24,938 nucleotides of DNA from JBFEUI01 sp041547565 (GTDB taxonomy: Bacteria > Pseudomonadota > Gammaproteobacteria > Thiohalomonadales > Thiohalomonadaceae). Position 1 is the first letter of the stretch; every line of letters begins with the position of its first letter. Positions 6,865-15,140 of this stretch are shown piece after piece. Location: contig JBFEUI010000034.1 of NCBI GenBank assembly GCA_041547565.1, positions 1 through 24,938 of the forward strand, read 5' to 3'. The translations under genes were made by a program, and so were the position numbers. The notes beneath the pieces are model-generated. The model was not told where the DNA came from. It searched no databases and saw nothing but the letters and a program-made list of their open reading frames with translations.

Positions 6865-8109
6865 TTGTTCTTCTACCGACTGCTATTGATGCTGATCAGT
6901 CCACTGCTGCTGCTCCACCTCACATGGCAGGCGCTGCAACACCGCTCTTTGCGTTACCTGCTGCAACGTACCGGCTGGGCCTACCCCCATTTCAATACGC
7001 CACCGTTGTGGCTGCACGCCGCCTCGGTCGGTGAGGTCAATGCGGCCCTGCCGCTACTGCAACGTATCCGGCGCGAACACCCGCAACTGCCGCTGCTGCT
7101 GACCTGCAACACCCCCACGGGAGGAGAGCATGCACGGCGTAAACTGCCCCCGGGTATCACCCAGGCCTACCTGCCGGTCGACTGGCCGCTGGCCAGCCGG
7201 CGCCTTGCAAGACGCATCCGGCCACACTGCCTGCTGGTGATGGAGACCGAACTGTGGCCCCATCTTTTTTCCGCGGTCCACCGCACAGGCTGCCCGATCA
7301 TCATCGTCAATGCCCGCCTCTCATCGCGCACCCTGCAAGCCCCTTCGTGGTTGCGCAGCCTGTATCGCCGCTGCCTGCAGCAGTGCCGGGCCATCCTGGC
7401 CCGCTCACAACAGGATGCCGAGGGTTTCACAATGCTAGGTGCCCGTGAGGAACAGCTTTCGGTCATCGGCAACATCAAGTTTGCCGCCACCATGGCGCTG
7501 GATTCAGCCCCCTTCTCGGCCGGGCGTGACTACGTGCTCGCCGCCTCCACACGCGATGCCGAAGAGGCACTGATCATGCGGGCATGGCAGGCAGGTGAGC
7601 GTAACGGGCGTCTGCTGGTGATCGTACCGCGCCACCCGCAAAGGCTCCCCGCCATCGAGAAGCAGCTTGCGCCGCTGACATCCGAAATCGCGGTGCGCAG
7701 CCGGGGTGAGGCGATTAGCGAAACAACCGAGGTCTATATCGCCGATACCTTCGGTGAACTGCCGGCCTTCATCGCGGGCGCCGAACTGGTCATCATGGGC
7801 GGCTCACTGGTTCCCAAAGGTGGACAGAATCTGCTTGAGGCCGCGGCACGGGGCAAGGCGATCATCACCGGCCCCCACATGGACAATTTTGCCGATGAAA
7901 CCCGGCTACTGAAGGAGGGTGAGGCACTGGTTCAGGTGGATGACTGGCACGCTCTGGCCGCCAGCCTGGATGAACTGCTCGGTGACAACGAGCGGCTGCA
8001 GGCACTCGGTGAAGCGGGAGCAAAACTAACGGCGCAGTTCAGCAATATTGATCAGCTTTACCTGCAGGCACTCAGGCAGCACTGTGACTTGGGCAGCGGC
8101 AACGCCTAG
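6865..8109 (+). CDS. waaA: 3-deoxy-D-manno-octulosonic acid (Kdo) transferase WaaA
   Basis: WaaA is an inner-membrane GT30 glycosyltransferase that adds Kdo from CMP-Kdo to the lipid A precursor. The 414-residue protein has the N-terminal membrane anchor (1-20) and the family block HAASVGEVNAA at 51-61, with E57 as the likely catalytic base. It also has METELWPHL at 126-134, NARLSSRT at 149-156 and the C-terminal GGSLVPKGGQNLLEAA donor-binding region. It starts with TTG at 6865. AAGGAG lies 8 bases upstream, inside the end of lpxL, and no ATG fits the conserved N-terminus. Enzymes adding one or two Kdo cannot be told apart by eye. The neighbouring kdkA favours a single-Kdo enzyme (inference). 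It converges on kdkA with 4 bp between stops. Confidence 0.95.
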   Translation: MFFYRLLLMLISPLLLLHLTWQALQHRSLRYLLQRTGWAYPHFNTPPLWLHAASVGEVNAALPLLQRIRREHPQLPLLLTCNTPTGGEHARRKLPPGITQAYLPVDWPLASRRLARRIRPHCLLVMETELWPHLFSAVHRTGCPIIIVNARLSSRTLQAPSWLRSLYRRCLQQCRAILARSQQDAEGFTMLGAREEQLSVIGNIKFAATMALDSAPFSAGRDYVLAASTRDAEEALIMRAWQAGERNGRLLVIVPRHPQRLPAIEKQLAPLTSEIAVRSRGEAISETTEVYIADTFGELPAFIAGAELVIMGGSLVPKGGQNLLEAAARGKAIITGPHMDNFADETRLLKEGEALVQVDDWHALAASLDELLGDNERLQALGEAGAKLTAQFSNIDQLYLQALRQHCDLGSGNA

Positions 8110-8113
8110 GTCA

Positions 8114-8830
8114 CTACTGCCACTGCCCGTAAGCATCTAGCAGTTGTGTCCACTCTTCACGCTCGCAGTAGTGGAAATCCAGATGCAGGCTGTCGAGCTT
8201 GCGCAGTGAACGCAACAGCCGGTCAAGGTTGGCCTGCTGCCAGCCGCCAGCCTCGCGCAACCGGCCACGGTCAAAGTCGATCAAATAGACCGCACCCTTT
8301 TCATCGAGCAGGATATTGTGTGCATTGAGGTCGGCATGATAGACGCCGGCATCATGAAAACGCCGTATGCACGCCCCCACCGCACGCCAGGTCTCGGGAC
8401 TCTGCTTTTCCCGCAGCATGCGCTGTGCCAGCGAATCGCCGTGTATGCGCGTCATGAGAATATCCGCGCGGTAACACATCCGACCCTCCATCACCCTCAC
8501 GGCAACGGGCTCCGGCACCGGCAGATTCAGCTCGTGAAGATGCACCAGCAATTTCCATTCACGCCAGGCACGCGTATTTTCCAGTCCGGTCCACAGATAG
8601 CAGTCGTAGGAGATGTGGGCCATCAGGCCGCCGCGGCGATAGTGGCGCAGCACCATTTCACCCACGCCGTTGCGCACAAAGGCGGTGGTACCGCGACCGC
8701 GTGCCGTGCCTATCAGCGCATCCTGCCCGCGCCACCAGTCTGAGGAGAAATAGCGTTCATCAATCTGGCTGATGCGCCCCGCATCATATAGGATGTGGCT
8801 TTTACCGTTTTTGACATAGCTGGATTTCAT
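8114..8830 (-). CDS. kdkA: 3-deoxy-D-manno-octulosonic acid kinase KdkA
   Basis: KdkA phosphorylates Kdo at O-4 in the LPS inner core using ATP and belongs to the protein-kinase-like WaaP/KdkA fold. From ATG 8830 the protein is 238 residues, close to the roughly 241 of the Haemophilus enzyme. It shares the block IGTARGRGTTAFV (40-52), LRHYRRGGL (61-69), the catalytic loop HADLNAHN (165-172, D167) and the metal-binding DFD (185-187). The open frame extends 26 codons further to 8908, but the extra part overlaps the divergent gene and is unlike the family. There are only 3 bp between this start and the ATG at 8834, so its promoter must lie within the other gene. Confidence 0.93.
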   Translation of the reverse strand: MKSSYVKNGKSHILYDAGRISQIDERYFSSDWWRGQDALIGTARGRGTTAFVRNGVGEMVLRHYRRGGLMAHISYDCYLWTGLENTRAWREWKLLVHLHELNLPVPEPVAVRVMEGRMCYRADILMTRIHGDSLAQRMLREKQSPETWRAVGACIRRFHDAGVYHADLNAHNILLDEKGAVYLIDFDRGRLREAGGWQQANLDRLLRSLRKLDSLHLDFHYCEREEWTQLLDAYGQWQ

Positions 8831-8833
8831 ATC

Positions 8834-9904
8834 ATGACCCTGCCGCTCACCACACCGCCGGAACGCATCTGTCTGCTGCGCCTCTCCGCGGTGGGTGATA
8901 TCAGCCACACGCTACCGGTGGTTCGCACGCTGCAGGCCAGATGGCCGGAAACACGGCTGACCTGGATTATCGGCAAGCTGGAGTACTCCCTGGTTGGTGA
9001 CATTCCGGGCATCGAATTTATCATCTTTGACAAGGCAAGGCGATGGCACTCGCTGCGTGAAATAAAACAGGCACTCACGGGCCGCCGGTTTGACGTGCTG
9101 CTGCACATGCAAATGTCGCTGCGCGCCAGCCTGATCAGCACCCTGGTCAGGGCGCCTATCAAGCTTGGATTCGATCGCAAGCGTGCCAAGGACATGCAGT
9201 GGTTGTTTACCAATCACCGTATTGCCTACCGGCCCCGGCAACACGTCATCGACAGTTTCTTCGGTTTCACCGAAGCCCTGGGCATCGACGAAAGGGTGCT
9301 GCGCTGGGACATCCCGATCCCCGATCACGCCCGGGCCTACGCGCAGACACATCTCAATCACGACAAACCCGTTCTTGTCATCAGCCCCTGCTCCTCTATG
9401 GCATACCGCAACTGGACGGTTGACGGCTATGCCCGCGTCGCCGATCACGCCGTCACGCATCACGGCGTGCAGGTGGTATTGACGGGCGGCCCCAGCCGCA
9501 TCGAGCGGGAGTATGGCGAGGCGATCACCGGCCGTATGCACCACGCACCCACAAACCTCATCGGCCAGACCGACCTCAAGCAACTGCTCGCGGTGCTGCA
9601 GCAGGCCCGCGTCGTGATTGCCCCGGACAGCGGTCCGGCCCACCTGGCCAGCGCCGTCGGCACACCGGTCATCGGGCTGTATGCCTGCACCAATCCCGAC
9701 CGTGCACGTCCCTACCTCAGCGGCGAATATGTGATCAACCGCTATGACGAGGCGGTGCAGGCCCGCTATGCTAAACTGCCTGAGCAGCTGCCCTGGGGCA
9801 TTCGTGTCAAAGAGCCGGGTACGATGGAACGTATCACGGTACAGGATGTCACACAGGCTTTGGATCGCCTGCTCGCACAACCACTGACCCGTTCCGATAA
9901 TTAA
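8834..9904 (+). CDS. ADP-heptose:LPS heptosyltransferase (GT9, WaaC-like)
   Basis: A 356-residue GT9 enzyme acting at the cytoplasmic face of the inner membrane, transferring heptose from ADP-heptose to the core. It starts with the Rossmann strand ERICLLRLSAVGDISHTLP, whose Asp matches the proposed catalytic base. The donor-binding half has SPCSSMAYRNW, TGGPSRIE and APDSGPAHLASAVGTPVIGLY. The pattern resembles heptosyltransferase I (WaaC), but I cannot exclude another GT9 step. I prefer ATG 8834; an in-frame GTG at 8795 would add 13 residues and overlap kdkA. Neither start has a good Shine-Dalgarno. The stop TAA shares its A with the ATG of the next gene (TAATG), indicating translational coupling. 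Confidence 0.9.
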   Translation: MTLPLTTPPERICLLRLSAVGDISHTLPVVRTLQARWPETRLTWIIGKLEYSLVGDIPGIEFIIFDKARRWHSLREIKQALTGRRFDVLLHMQMSLRASLISTLVRAPIKLGFDRKRAKDMQWLFTNHRIAYRPRQHVIDSFFGFTEALGIDERVLRWDIPIPDHARAYAQTHLNHDKPVLVISPCSSMAYRNWTVDGYARVADHAVTHHGVQVVLTGGPSRIEREYGEAITGRMHHAPTNLIGQTDLKQLLAVLQQARVVIAPDSGPAHLASAVGTPVIGLYACTNPDRARPYLSGEYVINRYDEAVQARYAKLPEQLPWGIRVKEPGTMERITVQDVTQALDRLLAQPLTRSDN

Positions 9905-11808
9905 TGTTCACCCAACTGCGTCACTTCATCGCCGCCCTGCTGGCACTGCTGCTTATCAATGTCGTCGAGAAGGGCCTGTTCGCCCTCTATCACACAGAGT
10001 CGCTGGCCGGCCTCGACACGGAACAGATTGTCTATGCCCTGGCCTGGGGCCTGCGTTTCGACCTGGCCATTAGCGCGATTTTCGCACTGCTGGCCTACCT
10101 CGCCGCCTACCTGGGCTGCCGCCTGCTGCGGCTCAATTTTCTCAGCGTGCTGCGCCTTTTCACCACCCTCGCGGCCGTCACGCTGGTGGTACTGCACGGT
10201 GCCGATATGCTCTATTACGAGGAGGCGGGACGGCACCTGGGCTATGAACTGAAGGAATCGTTCAATTCGGGGGGGGAACTGGCGCTGGCGGCCATCGGCT
10301 CCTACACCGCCACCGTCATGTTCCAGCTGCTCATGCTGGTTCCCGCCGTCTATCTGGTACGCTACCTGCTCGCACCATCACCCGATGCTGACCTTGTAAC
10401 AAGACGCGGCCTTGCCACCGAGCTACAGCTTGTCGCGGTGACCGTCGCCGCGCTCCTGATGATTCGCGGCGGCATCCAGTCGGTGCCGCTGGAACCGCTG
10501 CATGCCCAGGAGATCGGCCAGTCCCAGCAAGCGGCTATCGCGCTTAACGGTGTCTACAACGCCGTCTTCTCCTCGGTCACACCCTATGCGGTTGCGCGCA
10601 TCATCACAACACCACCAAGCAGTGAGGACCTGGCACAGGTACGCAAGCTCTACCCCCGACCCGCTGCGGCGCAAGTGGACTCTCCCCAGCGCTACAACAT
10701 CATCATGCTGTTCCTGGAAAGCTGGTCCGCCGCCTACATGGGCTCCTACGGCTATGAGAAGGTCACCACCCCCTATTTTGACCGGCTGCGCGGCAAGAGT
10801 CTCACCACCACACGCATGCTGGCGGGCGGTCACCGCACCACCGAGGGGCTGTTCACCACCCTCTGTTCGGCACAAAACCCGCTGGGCCAGACCATCGCCC
10901 AGAGCCAGCTGCAGGCCTACCCCTACCGCTGCCTACCGCACCAGCTACAAGAGCAGGGTTACCACAGCGCCTTTTTTCAGGGCAGCAACAAGAACACCAG
11001 CGGCACCGGCGCCTTTGCCCGGCAACTGGGCTTCAGGGACAGCTTCGGCAAGGCGGATGTCAGCCAGCGCCGCTATGAGGAAAATAGCTGGGGGCTGCAC
11101 GATCCCGACCTGTACGGTTTTGCGCTTGACTATATTCGCCGCCAGGAGGGCCCCTACCTTGTCGGCATCAACACCAACTCGACCCATGACCGCCATCTGC
11201 CCCCGGGCATCAGTCCCGCCTTTGCCGGTGAGGAGAAGACCGACAAGTACGCCAGCGCACTGCACTTCGCCGACCAGGCCCTGCAGGGCTTCATCGAAAC
11301 GCTGGAGCAGGAGGGGCGCCTGAACAACACCCTGGTGGTGATCATGGCCGACCACTGCGGCATGTCCTACGGGCCGATGCAGAACCGCTACAGCATCCCG
11401 TTTTTGATCTACGGCCCCGGCATCGTGACACCGCAGTGGTTGGATGTGACTGCCAGCCAGCGCGACATTGCACCGACCCTGCAGGCGATACTCGGTCTGG
11501 AAACGCTGCCCGGTTTTACCGGCCAGTCACTACTCGACAGCAACAGCACGCGCTTTGCCGACTACTACCACGAGGGGCGTATGGGCTGGGCGCAGGATAA
11601 TGTGGCGGTGGAATTCCCGGTGAAAAAACCGCAGCAGGCAGCCTGCCTTGACGAGCACGGCAGAGCGGCACCACATTGCAATGCCGATCAACTCAAACTG
11701 GTCGACAACGCCCTGGCATTCACCCGGCTGTCGCAGGAACTGCTGTTTTCCGGCCGGACCGGGGAATTCCGGGCCATCCTCGACAGGCCGGACGTCACAA
11801 TACCGTAA
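9904..11808 (+). CDS. LTA synthase-like membrane phosphoglycerol/phosphoethanolamine transferase
   Basis: A 634-residue inner-membrane protein with about five hydrophobic segments in the first 190 residues. A periplasmic alkaline-phosphatase/sulfatase-type domain follows from about 264. Catalytic features are visible: metal ligand E272 (FLESWS), the likely threonine nucleophile at 312-313 (GGHRTTEG), NSTHDRH (425-431) and MADHCG (481-486, D483-H484). The family includes LtaS and MdoB-type phosphoglycerol transferases and relatives of phosphoethanolamine transferases. They move a phospholipid head group onto a glycan or lipid outside the membrane. Substrate and acceptor are unknown; the setting suggests an LPS core or other surface sugar. 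It overlaps the heptosyltransferase stop by one base. Confidence 0.87.
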   Translation: MFTQLRHFIAALLALLLINVVEKGLFALYHTESLAGLDTEQIVYALAWGLRFDLAISAIFALLAYLAAYLGCRLLRLNFLSVLRLFTTLAAVTLVVLHGADMLYYEEAGRHLGYELKESFNSGGELALAAIGSYTATVMFQLLMLVPAVYLVRYLLAPSPDADLVTRRGLATELQLVAVTVAALLMIRGGIQSVPLEPLHAQEIGQSQQAAIALNGVYNAVFSSVTPYAVARIITTPPSSEDLAQVRKLYPRPAAAQVDSPQRYNIIMLFLESWSAAYMGSYGYEKVTTPYFDRLRGKSLTTTRMLAGGHRTTEGLFTTLCSAQNPLGQTIAQSQLQAYPYRCLPHQLQEQGYHSAFFQGSNKNTSGTGAFARQLGFRDSFGKADVSQRRYEENSWGLHDPDLYGFALDYIRRQEGPYLVGINTNSTHDRHLPPGISPAFAGEEKTDKYASALHFADQALQGFIETLEQEGRLNNTLVVIMADHCGMSYGPMQNRYSIPFLIYGPGIVTPQWLDVTASQRDIAPTLQAILGLETLPGFTGQSLLDSNSTRFADYYHEGRMGWAQDNVAVEFPVKKPQQAACLDEHGRAAPHCNADQLKLVDNALAFTRLSQELLFSGRTGEFRAILDRPDVTIP

Positions 11809-11883
11809 TTAATGCGACATAGGCTGTATAAGCACCTATTGATTAGGTAAAATCCCCACTCAAACAATTATCTGGATGGAAAC

Positions 11884-13233
11884 ATGAAGATATCGGTTAT
11901 CGGTACCGGCTATGTAGGGCTGGTGACAGGCACCTGTTTTGCCGAGATGGGCAACACCGTCACCTGCGTCGACATCGACGAGGGGAAGATCGAGGGCCTC
12001 AAGCAGGGCCGACTGCCCATCTACGAGCCGGGGCTGGAGGAGATGGTGCTGGAGAATTACCGCGAACAGCGCCTGCACTTCACCACCGAACTGGCCGAGG
12101 CCGCCGCCGCTGCCGATATCCACTTCATCGCCGTGGGCACACCACCCGGCGAGGACGGCTCGGCCGACCTGCAGTACGTACTGGCTGTGGCGCGCGAACT
12201 GGGCCAGACCATCCAGCAGGAGTACAACATCATCGTCGACAAATCGACCGTACCGGTGGGCACCGCCGACAAGGTCCGTGCCACGGTGCAGGCCGAACTG
12301 GACAAACGCGGCAGCGACATCAAGTTCGACGTGGTCAGCAACCCGGAATTTCTCAAGGAGGGGGCGGCCATCGACGATTTCATGCACCCCGACCGCGTGG
12401 TCATCGGCGTCACCGACGAGAAGGCCGGCCAAATTATGCACGACCTGTACGCCCCCTTCACGCGCAACCACGATCGTATTCTGCTGATGGGCGTGCGCGA
12501 TGCGGAGATGACCAAGTACGCGGCCAACTCCCTGCTGGCGACCAAGATCTCCTTTATGAATGAAATCGCCGGCCTGTGCGAGAAACTGGATGTCGACGTG
12601 GAGAATGTGCGCATCGGCATCGGTTCCGACGAGCGCATCGGCTACCACTTCATCTACCCCGGCGCCGGCTACGGCGGCTCCTGCTTCCCCAAGGATGTAC
12701 AGGCGCTGCAGCGCATGGCGCAGCAGGTCGGCCTGGACCCGCTGGTTCTGGATGCCGTGGAAGAACGCAACAACCAGCAAAAACAGCGCCTGTTCGAGAA
12801 GGTCAGCGCCTATTACGACGGCAATCTGTCCGGCAAGACCTTTGCACTGTGGGGACTGGCCTTCAAACCCGGCACCGATGACATGCGCGCGGCCCCCTCA
12901 CTGGTGCTGATTCGCCAGCTGATCGAGGCCGGCGCCCACATCCGGGCCTACGACCCGGTCGCCACCGAAACCGCCACGGCAGAACTGCAGCCCGAGTGGC
13001 TGGAACAGGGACTGATTCAGTTTTCCGAACACCAGTATGAGGCCCTGGACGGCGCACAGGCCCTGCTGCTGATCACCGAGTGGAAACCGTTCCGCAACCC
13101 TGATTTTGCCGAGATGAAATCCCGGCTGGCGACACCGGTCATTTTCGATGGTCGCAACCAGTATGAACCGAGACAGATGGAAGAACTCGGCTTCCACTAC
13201 ACCGGCATCGGCCGCGGCGCTCAAAAGGGATAA
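11884..13233 (+). CDS. ugd: UDP-glucose 6-dehydrogenase
   Basis: Ugd oxidises UDP-glucose to UDP-glucuronate with two NAD+ in the cytosol. The 449-residue protein has the NAD-binding motif IGTGYVGL (6-13), NPEFLKEG (153-160), the MTKYAANSLLATKISFMNE helix with K211, and the catalytic cysteine C267 in GAGYGGSCFPKD. The length is normal for the bacterial two-domain form. A GGATGGAAAC leader gives a workable ribosome site for ATG 11884. The next gene, encoding UDP-glucuronate decarboxylase, begins 2 bp after its stop, so the product is probably passed straight to it. A 75-bp gap separates it from the transferase upstream; a 5-bp hairpin (ACCTA/TAGGT, 11834-11848) lies there, but no convincing promoter. 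Confidence 0.96.
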   Translation: MKISVIGTGYVGLVTGTCFAEMGNTVTCVDIDEGKIEGLKQGRLPIYEPGLEEMVLENYREQRLHFTTELAEAAAAADIHFIAVGTPPGEDGSADLQYVLAVARELGQTIQQEYNIIVDKSTVPVGTADKVRATVQAELDKRGSDIKFDVVSNPEFLKEGAAIDDFMHPDRVVIGVTDEKAGQIMHDLYAPFTRNHDRILLMGVRDAEMTKYAANSLLATKISFMNEIAGLCEKLDVDVENVRIGIGSDERIGYHFIYPGAGYGGSCFPKDVQALQRMAQQVGLDPLVLDAVEERNNQQKQRLFEKVSAYYDGNLSGKTFALWGLAFKPGTDDMRAAPSLVLIRQLIEAGAHIRAYDPVATETATAELQPEWLEQGLIQFSEHQYEALDGAQALLLITEWKPFRNPDFAEMKSRLATPVIFDGRNQYEPRQMEELGFHYTGIGRGAQKG

Positions 13234-13235
13234 TC

Positions 13236-14186
13236 ATGCACCTGAGAAAACGTATTCTGGTTACCGGCGGCGCGGGCTTCCTCGGTTCGCATCTGTGCGA
13301 ACGCCTGCTCAATGAAGGCCACGACATTCTGTGTCTGGATAATTTCTTCACCGGCACCAAGAACAACATCATCCACCTGGTGGACAATCCGCACTTTGAG
13401 CTGCTGCGCCATGATGTGACCTTCCCGCTCTATGTGGAGGTGGATGAGATCTACAACCTGGCCTGCCCCGCCTCGCCCATCCACTACCAGCACGATCCGG
13501 TGCAGACCACCAAGACCAGTGTCCACGGCGCCATCAACATGCTCGGCCTGGCCAAGCGCACCGGTGCAAGGATCATGCAGGCCTCGACCAGCGAGGTCTA
13601 CGGCGACCCCGAGGTCCATCCGCAGACCGAGGACTACTGGGGCCGCGTCAACCCCATCGGTGTACGTTCCTGCTACGATGAAGGCAAACGCTGCGCCGAA
13701 ACGCTGTTCTTCGACTACCAGCGCCAGCACAAGCTGAACATCAAGGTGGCGCGCATATTCAACACCTACGGCCCGCGCATGCATCCCAACGACGGCCGCG
13801 TGGTCTCCAACTTCATCATGCAGGCGCTGCAGGGCGAAGACATTACCATCTACGGCGATGGCAGCCAGACCCGTTCGTTCTGCTATGTCGACGACATGGT
13901 GGACGGTTTTGTCCGGCTGATGGGCTCTGCCGACGGCTTCACCGGGCCGGTCAATCTCGGCAACCCGGGCGAATTTACTATCAAGGAGCTGGCCGAGAAG
14001 GTTATCGATATGACCGGTTCGGGCTCCAAACTGGGTTTCAAACCGCTGCCGCACGATGATCCCAAACAGCGTCAACCGGAGATCACCCTTGCCAAAACCG
14101 AGCTGGGCTGGGACCCCGCCATAAAACTCGAACAGGGCCTGGAGAAGACCATCCCCTATTTCGAGCAGCTCCTGCGCGACAGCTAA
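13236..14186 (+). CDS. UDP-glucuronate decarboxylase (UDP-xylose synthase)
   Basis: UXS converts UDP-glucuronate to UDP-xylose with bound NAD+, via a 4-keto intermediate. The 316-residue extended SDR protein has GGAGFLG (11-17), the strand 2 acidic end LDNFFTG, ASTSEVYGDPEVHPQ (116-130), and the catalytic YxxxK at Y147-K151 within SCYDEGKR. It also has ARIFNTYGPRM and a C-terminal TRSFCYVDD. The NACPASP-like segment (here LACPASPIHYQ) and SCYDEGKR are typical of UXS rather than of GalE or dTDP-glucose dehydratase. The length fits single-domain UXS and lacks the ArnA formyltransferase part. AAAAGGGATAATC precedes the ATG. Ugd just upstream supplies the substrate. Confidence 0.93.
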   Translation: MHLRKRILVTGGAGFLGSHLCERLLNEGHDILCLDNFFTGTKNNIIHLVDNPHFELLRHDVTFPLYVEVDEIYNLACPASPIHYQHDPVQTTKTSVHGAINMLGLAKRTGARIMQASTSEVYGDPEVHPQTEDYWGRVNPIGVRSCYDEGKRCAETLFFDYQRQHKLNIKVARIFNTYGPRMHPNDGRVVSNFIMQALQGEDITIYGDGSQTRSFCYVDDMVDGFVRLMGSADGFTGPVNLGNPGEFTIKELAEKVIDMTGSGSKLGFKPLPHDDPKQRQPEITLAKTELGWDPAIKLEQGLEKTIPYFEQLLRDS

Positions 14187-14207
14187 CAGCAGGGTTCAAC
14201 CGGAACA

Positions 14208-15131
14208 ATGCCCAATCGTGTCAACGTTGTCGTTGCCAGTGACGATAACTATATCCAGCACCTGGCCGTCACGCTCTATTCTGTCGTCGCCAATCGCGGC
14301 GTAAATCAGCAGCTGTATCTTTATGTACTGGATGCCGGGATCACCGATCACAGCCGCCGGCGGCTGGCGGCGATGTTCAACGAGCCCGGGGTACATCTTG
14401 AGGTCATATCACCCACACTCGGTGATGTGGGCAACATCCCGCTGAAACGCTACGGGCACGCGGCGCTGTTGCGCATCTCCATCGCCGATCTCCTGCCACA
14501 GGAGATCACACGTGCCATCTATCTCGATTGCGATATCGTGGTGCTGTCCGATCTCCAATACCTGATGGAGGTGGATCTCCGCAATCACCCCATCGGTGCG
14601 GTAGAGAACCTGGGCAGCCGTGCTACCGCGCGCCTTGGCATCGAGCCCGGACACTACTTTAATTCAGGTGTGCTGGTGATGGACCTGGATAAATGGCGTG
14701 AGCAGCACATCGGCGACAAGGTCATGGCCTACATGCAGGAGAACAGCGACATGCTGCACTTCCCGGACCAGGACGGGTTAAATGCCGTATTGCACGAAGA
14801 CTGGCTGCGCCTACCGCTGAAGTGGAATCAGCAACCGGCCACATACAGCATGCTGGGCAAACAGGCAGCGGGAACGCAGCGTCGACAGGAGTTTTTCGAG
14901 GCGGCAAGCGCACCGTACATCGTGCACTTTCTGGCGCGCAACAAACCCTGGCACTACATGACCTTCCATCCGCTCAAGGGGATCTACTGGCACTACCTGC
15001 GCAAGACACCATGGCAAGGCTACCGCTACCCTGATCGCAACCCGACAAACATAACAAAAAAATGGTTGATGCTGGAAAAGCTGTTCAAACAGTGGCAGCG
15101 GCGGCGCCTCGGAGTGAAATTTCCGGCCTAG
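14208..15131 (+). CDS. Family 8 glycosyltransferase
   Basis: A 307-residue retaining GT8 enzyme. Visible features are the N-terminal strand VNVVVASDDNYIQHLAVTL, the DxD metal motif D107-C108-D109 (YLDCDIVV), YFNSGVLVMDL (151-160), DQDGLNAVL (187-195) and a C-terminal HFLARNKPWHYM that completes the sugar-nucleotide site in this family. GT8 includes LPS galactosyl- and glucosyltransferases (WaaO/WaaJ) and glycogenin-like proteins. The donor is usually UDP-glucose or UDP-galactose. The gene lies 21 bp after UDP-xylose synthase, so UDP-xylose or UDP-glucuronate is a possible donor here (inference). It ends 9 bp from the stop of the convergent GT4 gene. Confidence 0.9.
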   Translation: MPNRVNVVVASDDNYIQHLAVTLYSVVANRGVNQQLYLYVLDAGITDHSRRRLAAMFNEPGVHLEVISPTLGDVGNIPLKRYGHAALLRISIADLLPQEITRAIYLDCDIVVLSDLQYLMEVDLRNHPIGAVENLGSRATARLGIEPGHYFNSGVLVMDLDKWREQHIGDKVMAYMQENSDMLHFPDQDGLNAVLHEDWLRLPLKWNQQPATYSMLGKQAAGTQRRQEFFEAASAPYIVHFLARNKPWHYMTFHPLKGIYWHYLRKTPWQGYRYPDRNPTNITKKWLMLEKLFKQWQRRRLGVKFPA

Positions 15132-15140
15132 CGTTTTTTT
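15105..15140 (+). terminator. Candidate terminator after the GT8 gene
   Basis: CGGAG (15110-15114) can pair with TTCCG (15121-15125), including one G-T pair. Beyond an internal loop, CGC (15105-15107) pairs with GCG (15131-15133). Seven T (15134-15140) follow at once. The stem overlaps the GT8 stop codon and is imperfect, but the T-run in a 9-bp gap between convergent stops is suggestive. Confidence 0.35.

Noticed and set aside
8912..9880. Minus-strand open frame of 322 codons
   Set aside because: It is antisense to the GT9 gene and has no recognisable motif.
11834..11848. ACCTA/TAGGT hairpin before ugd as a terminator
   Set aside because: It is followed by AAAATCC, not by a T-run. It is noted only as an inverted repeat.
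11860..12780. Minus-strand open frame of 306 codons
   Set aside because: It is a shadow of ugd, whose catalytic motifs are intact on the plus strand.
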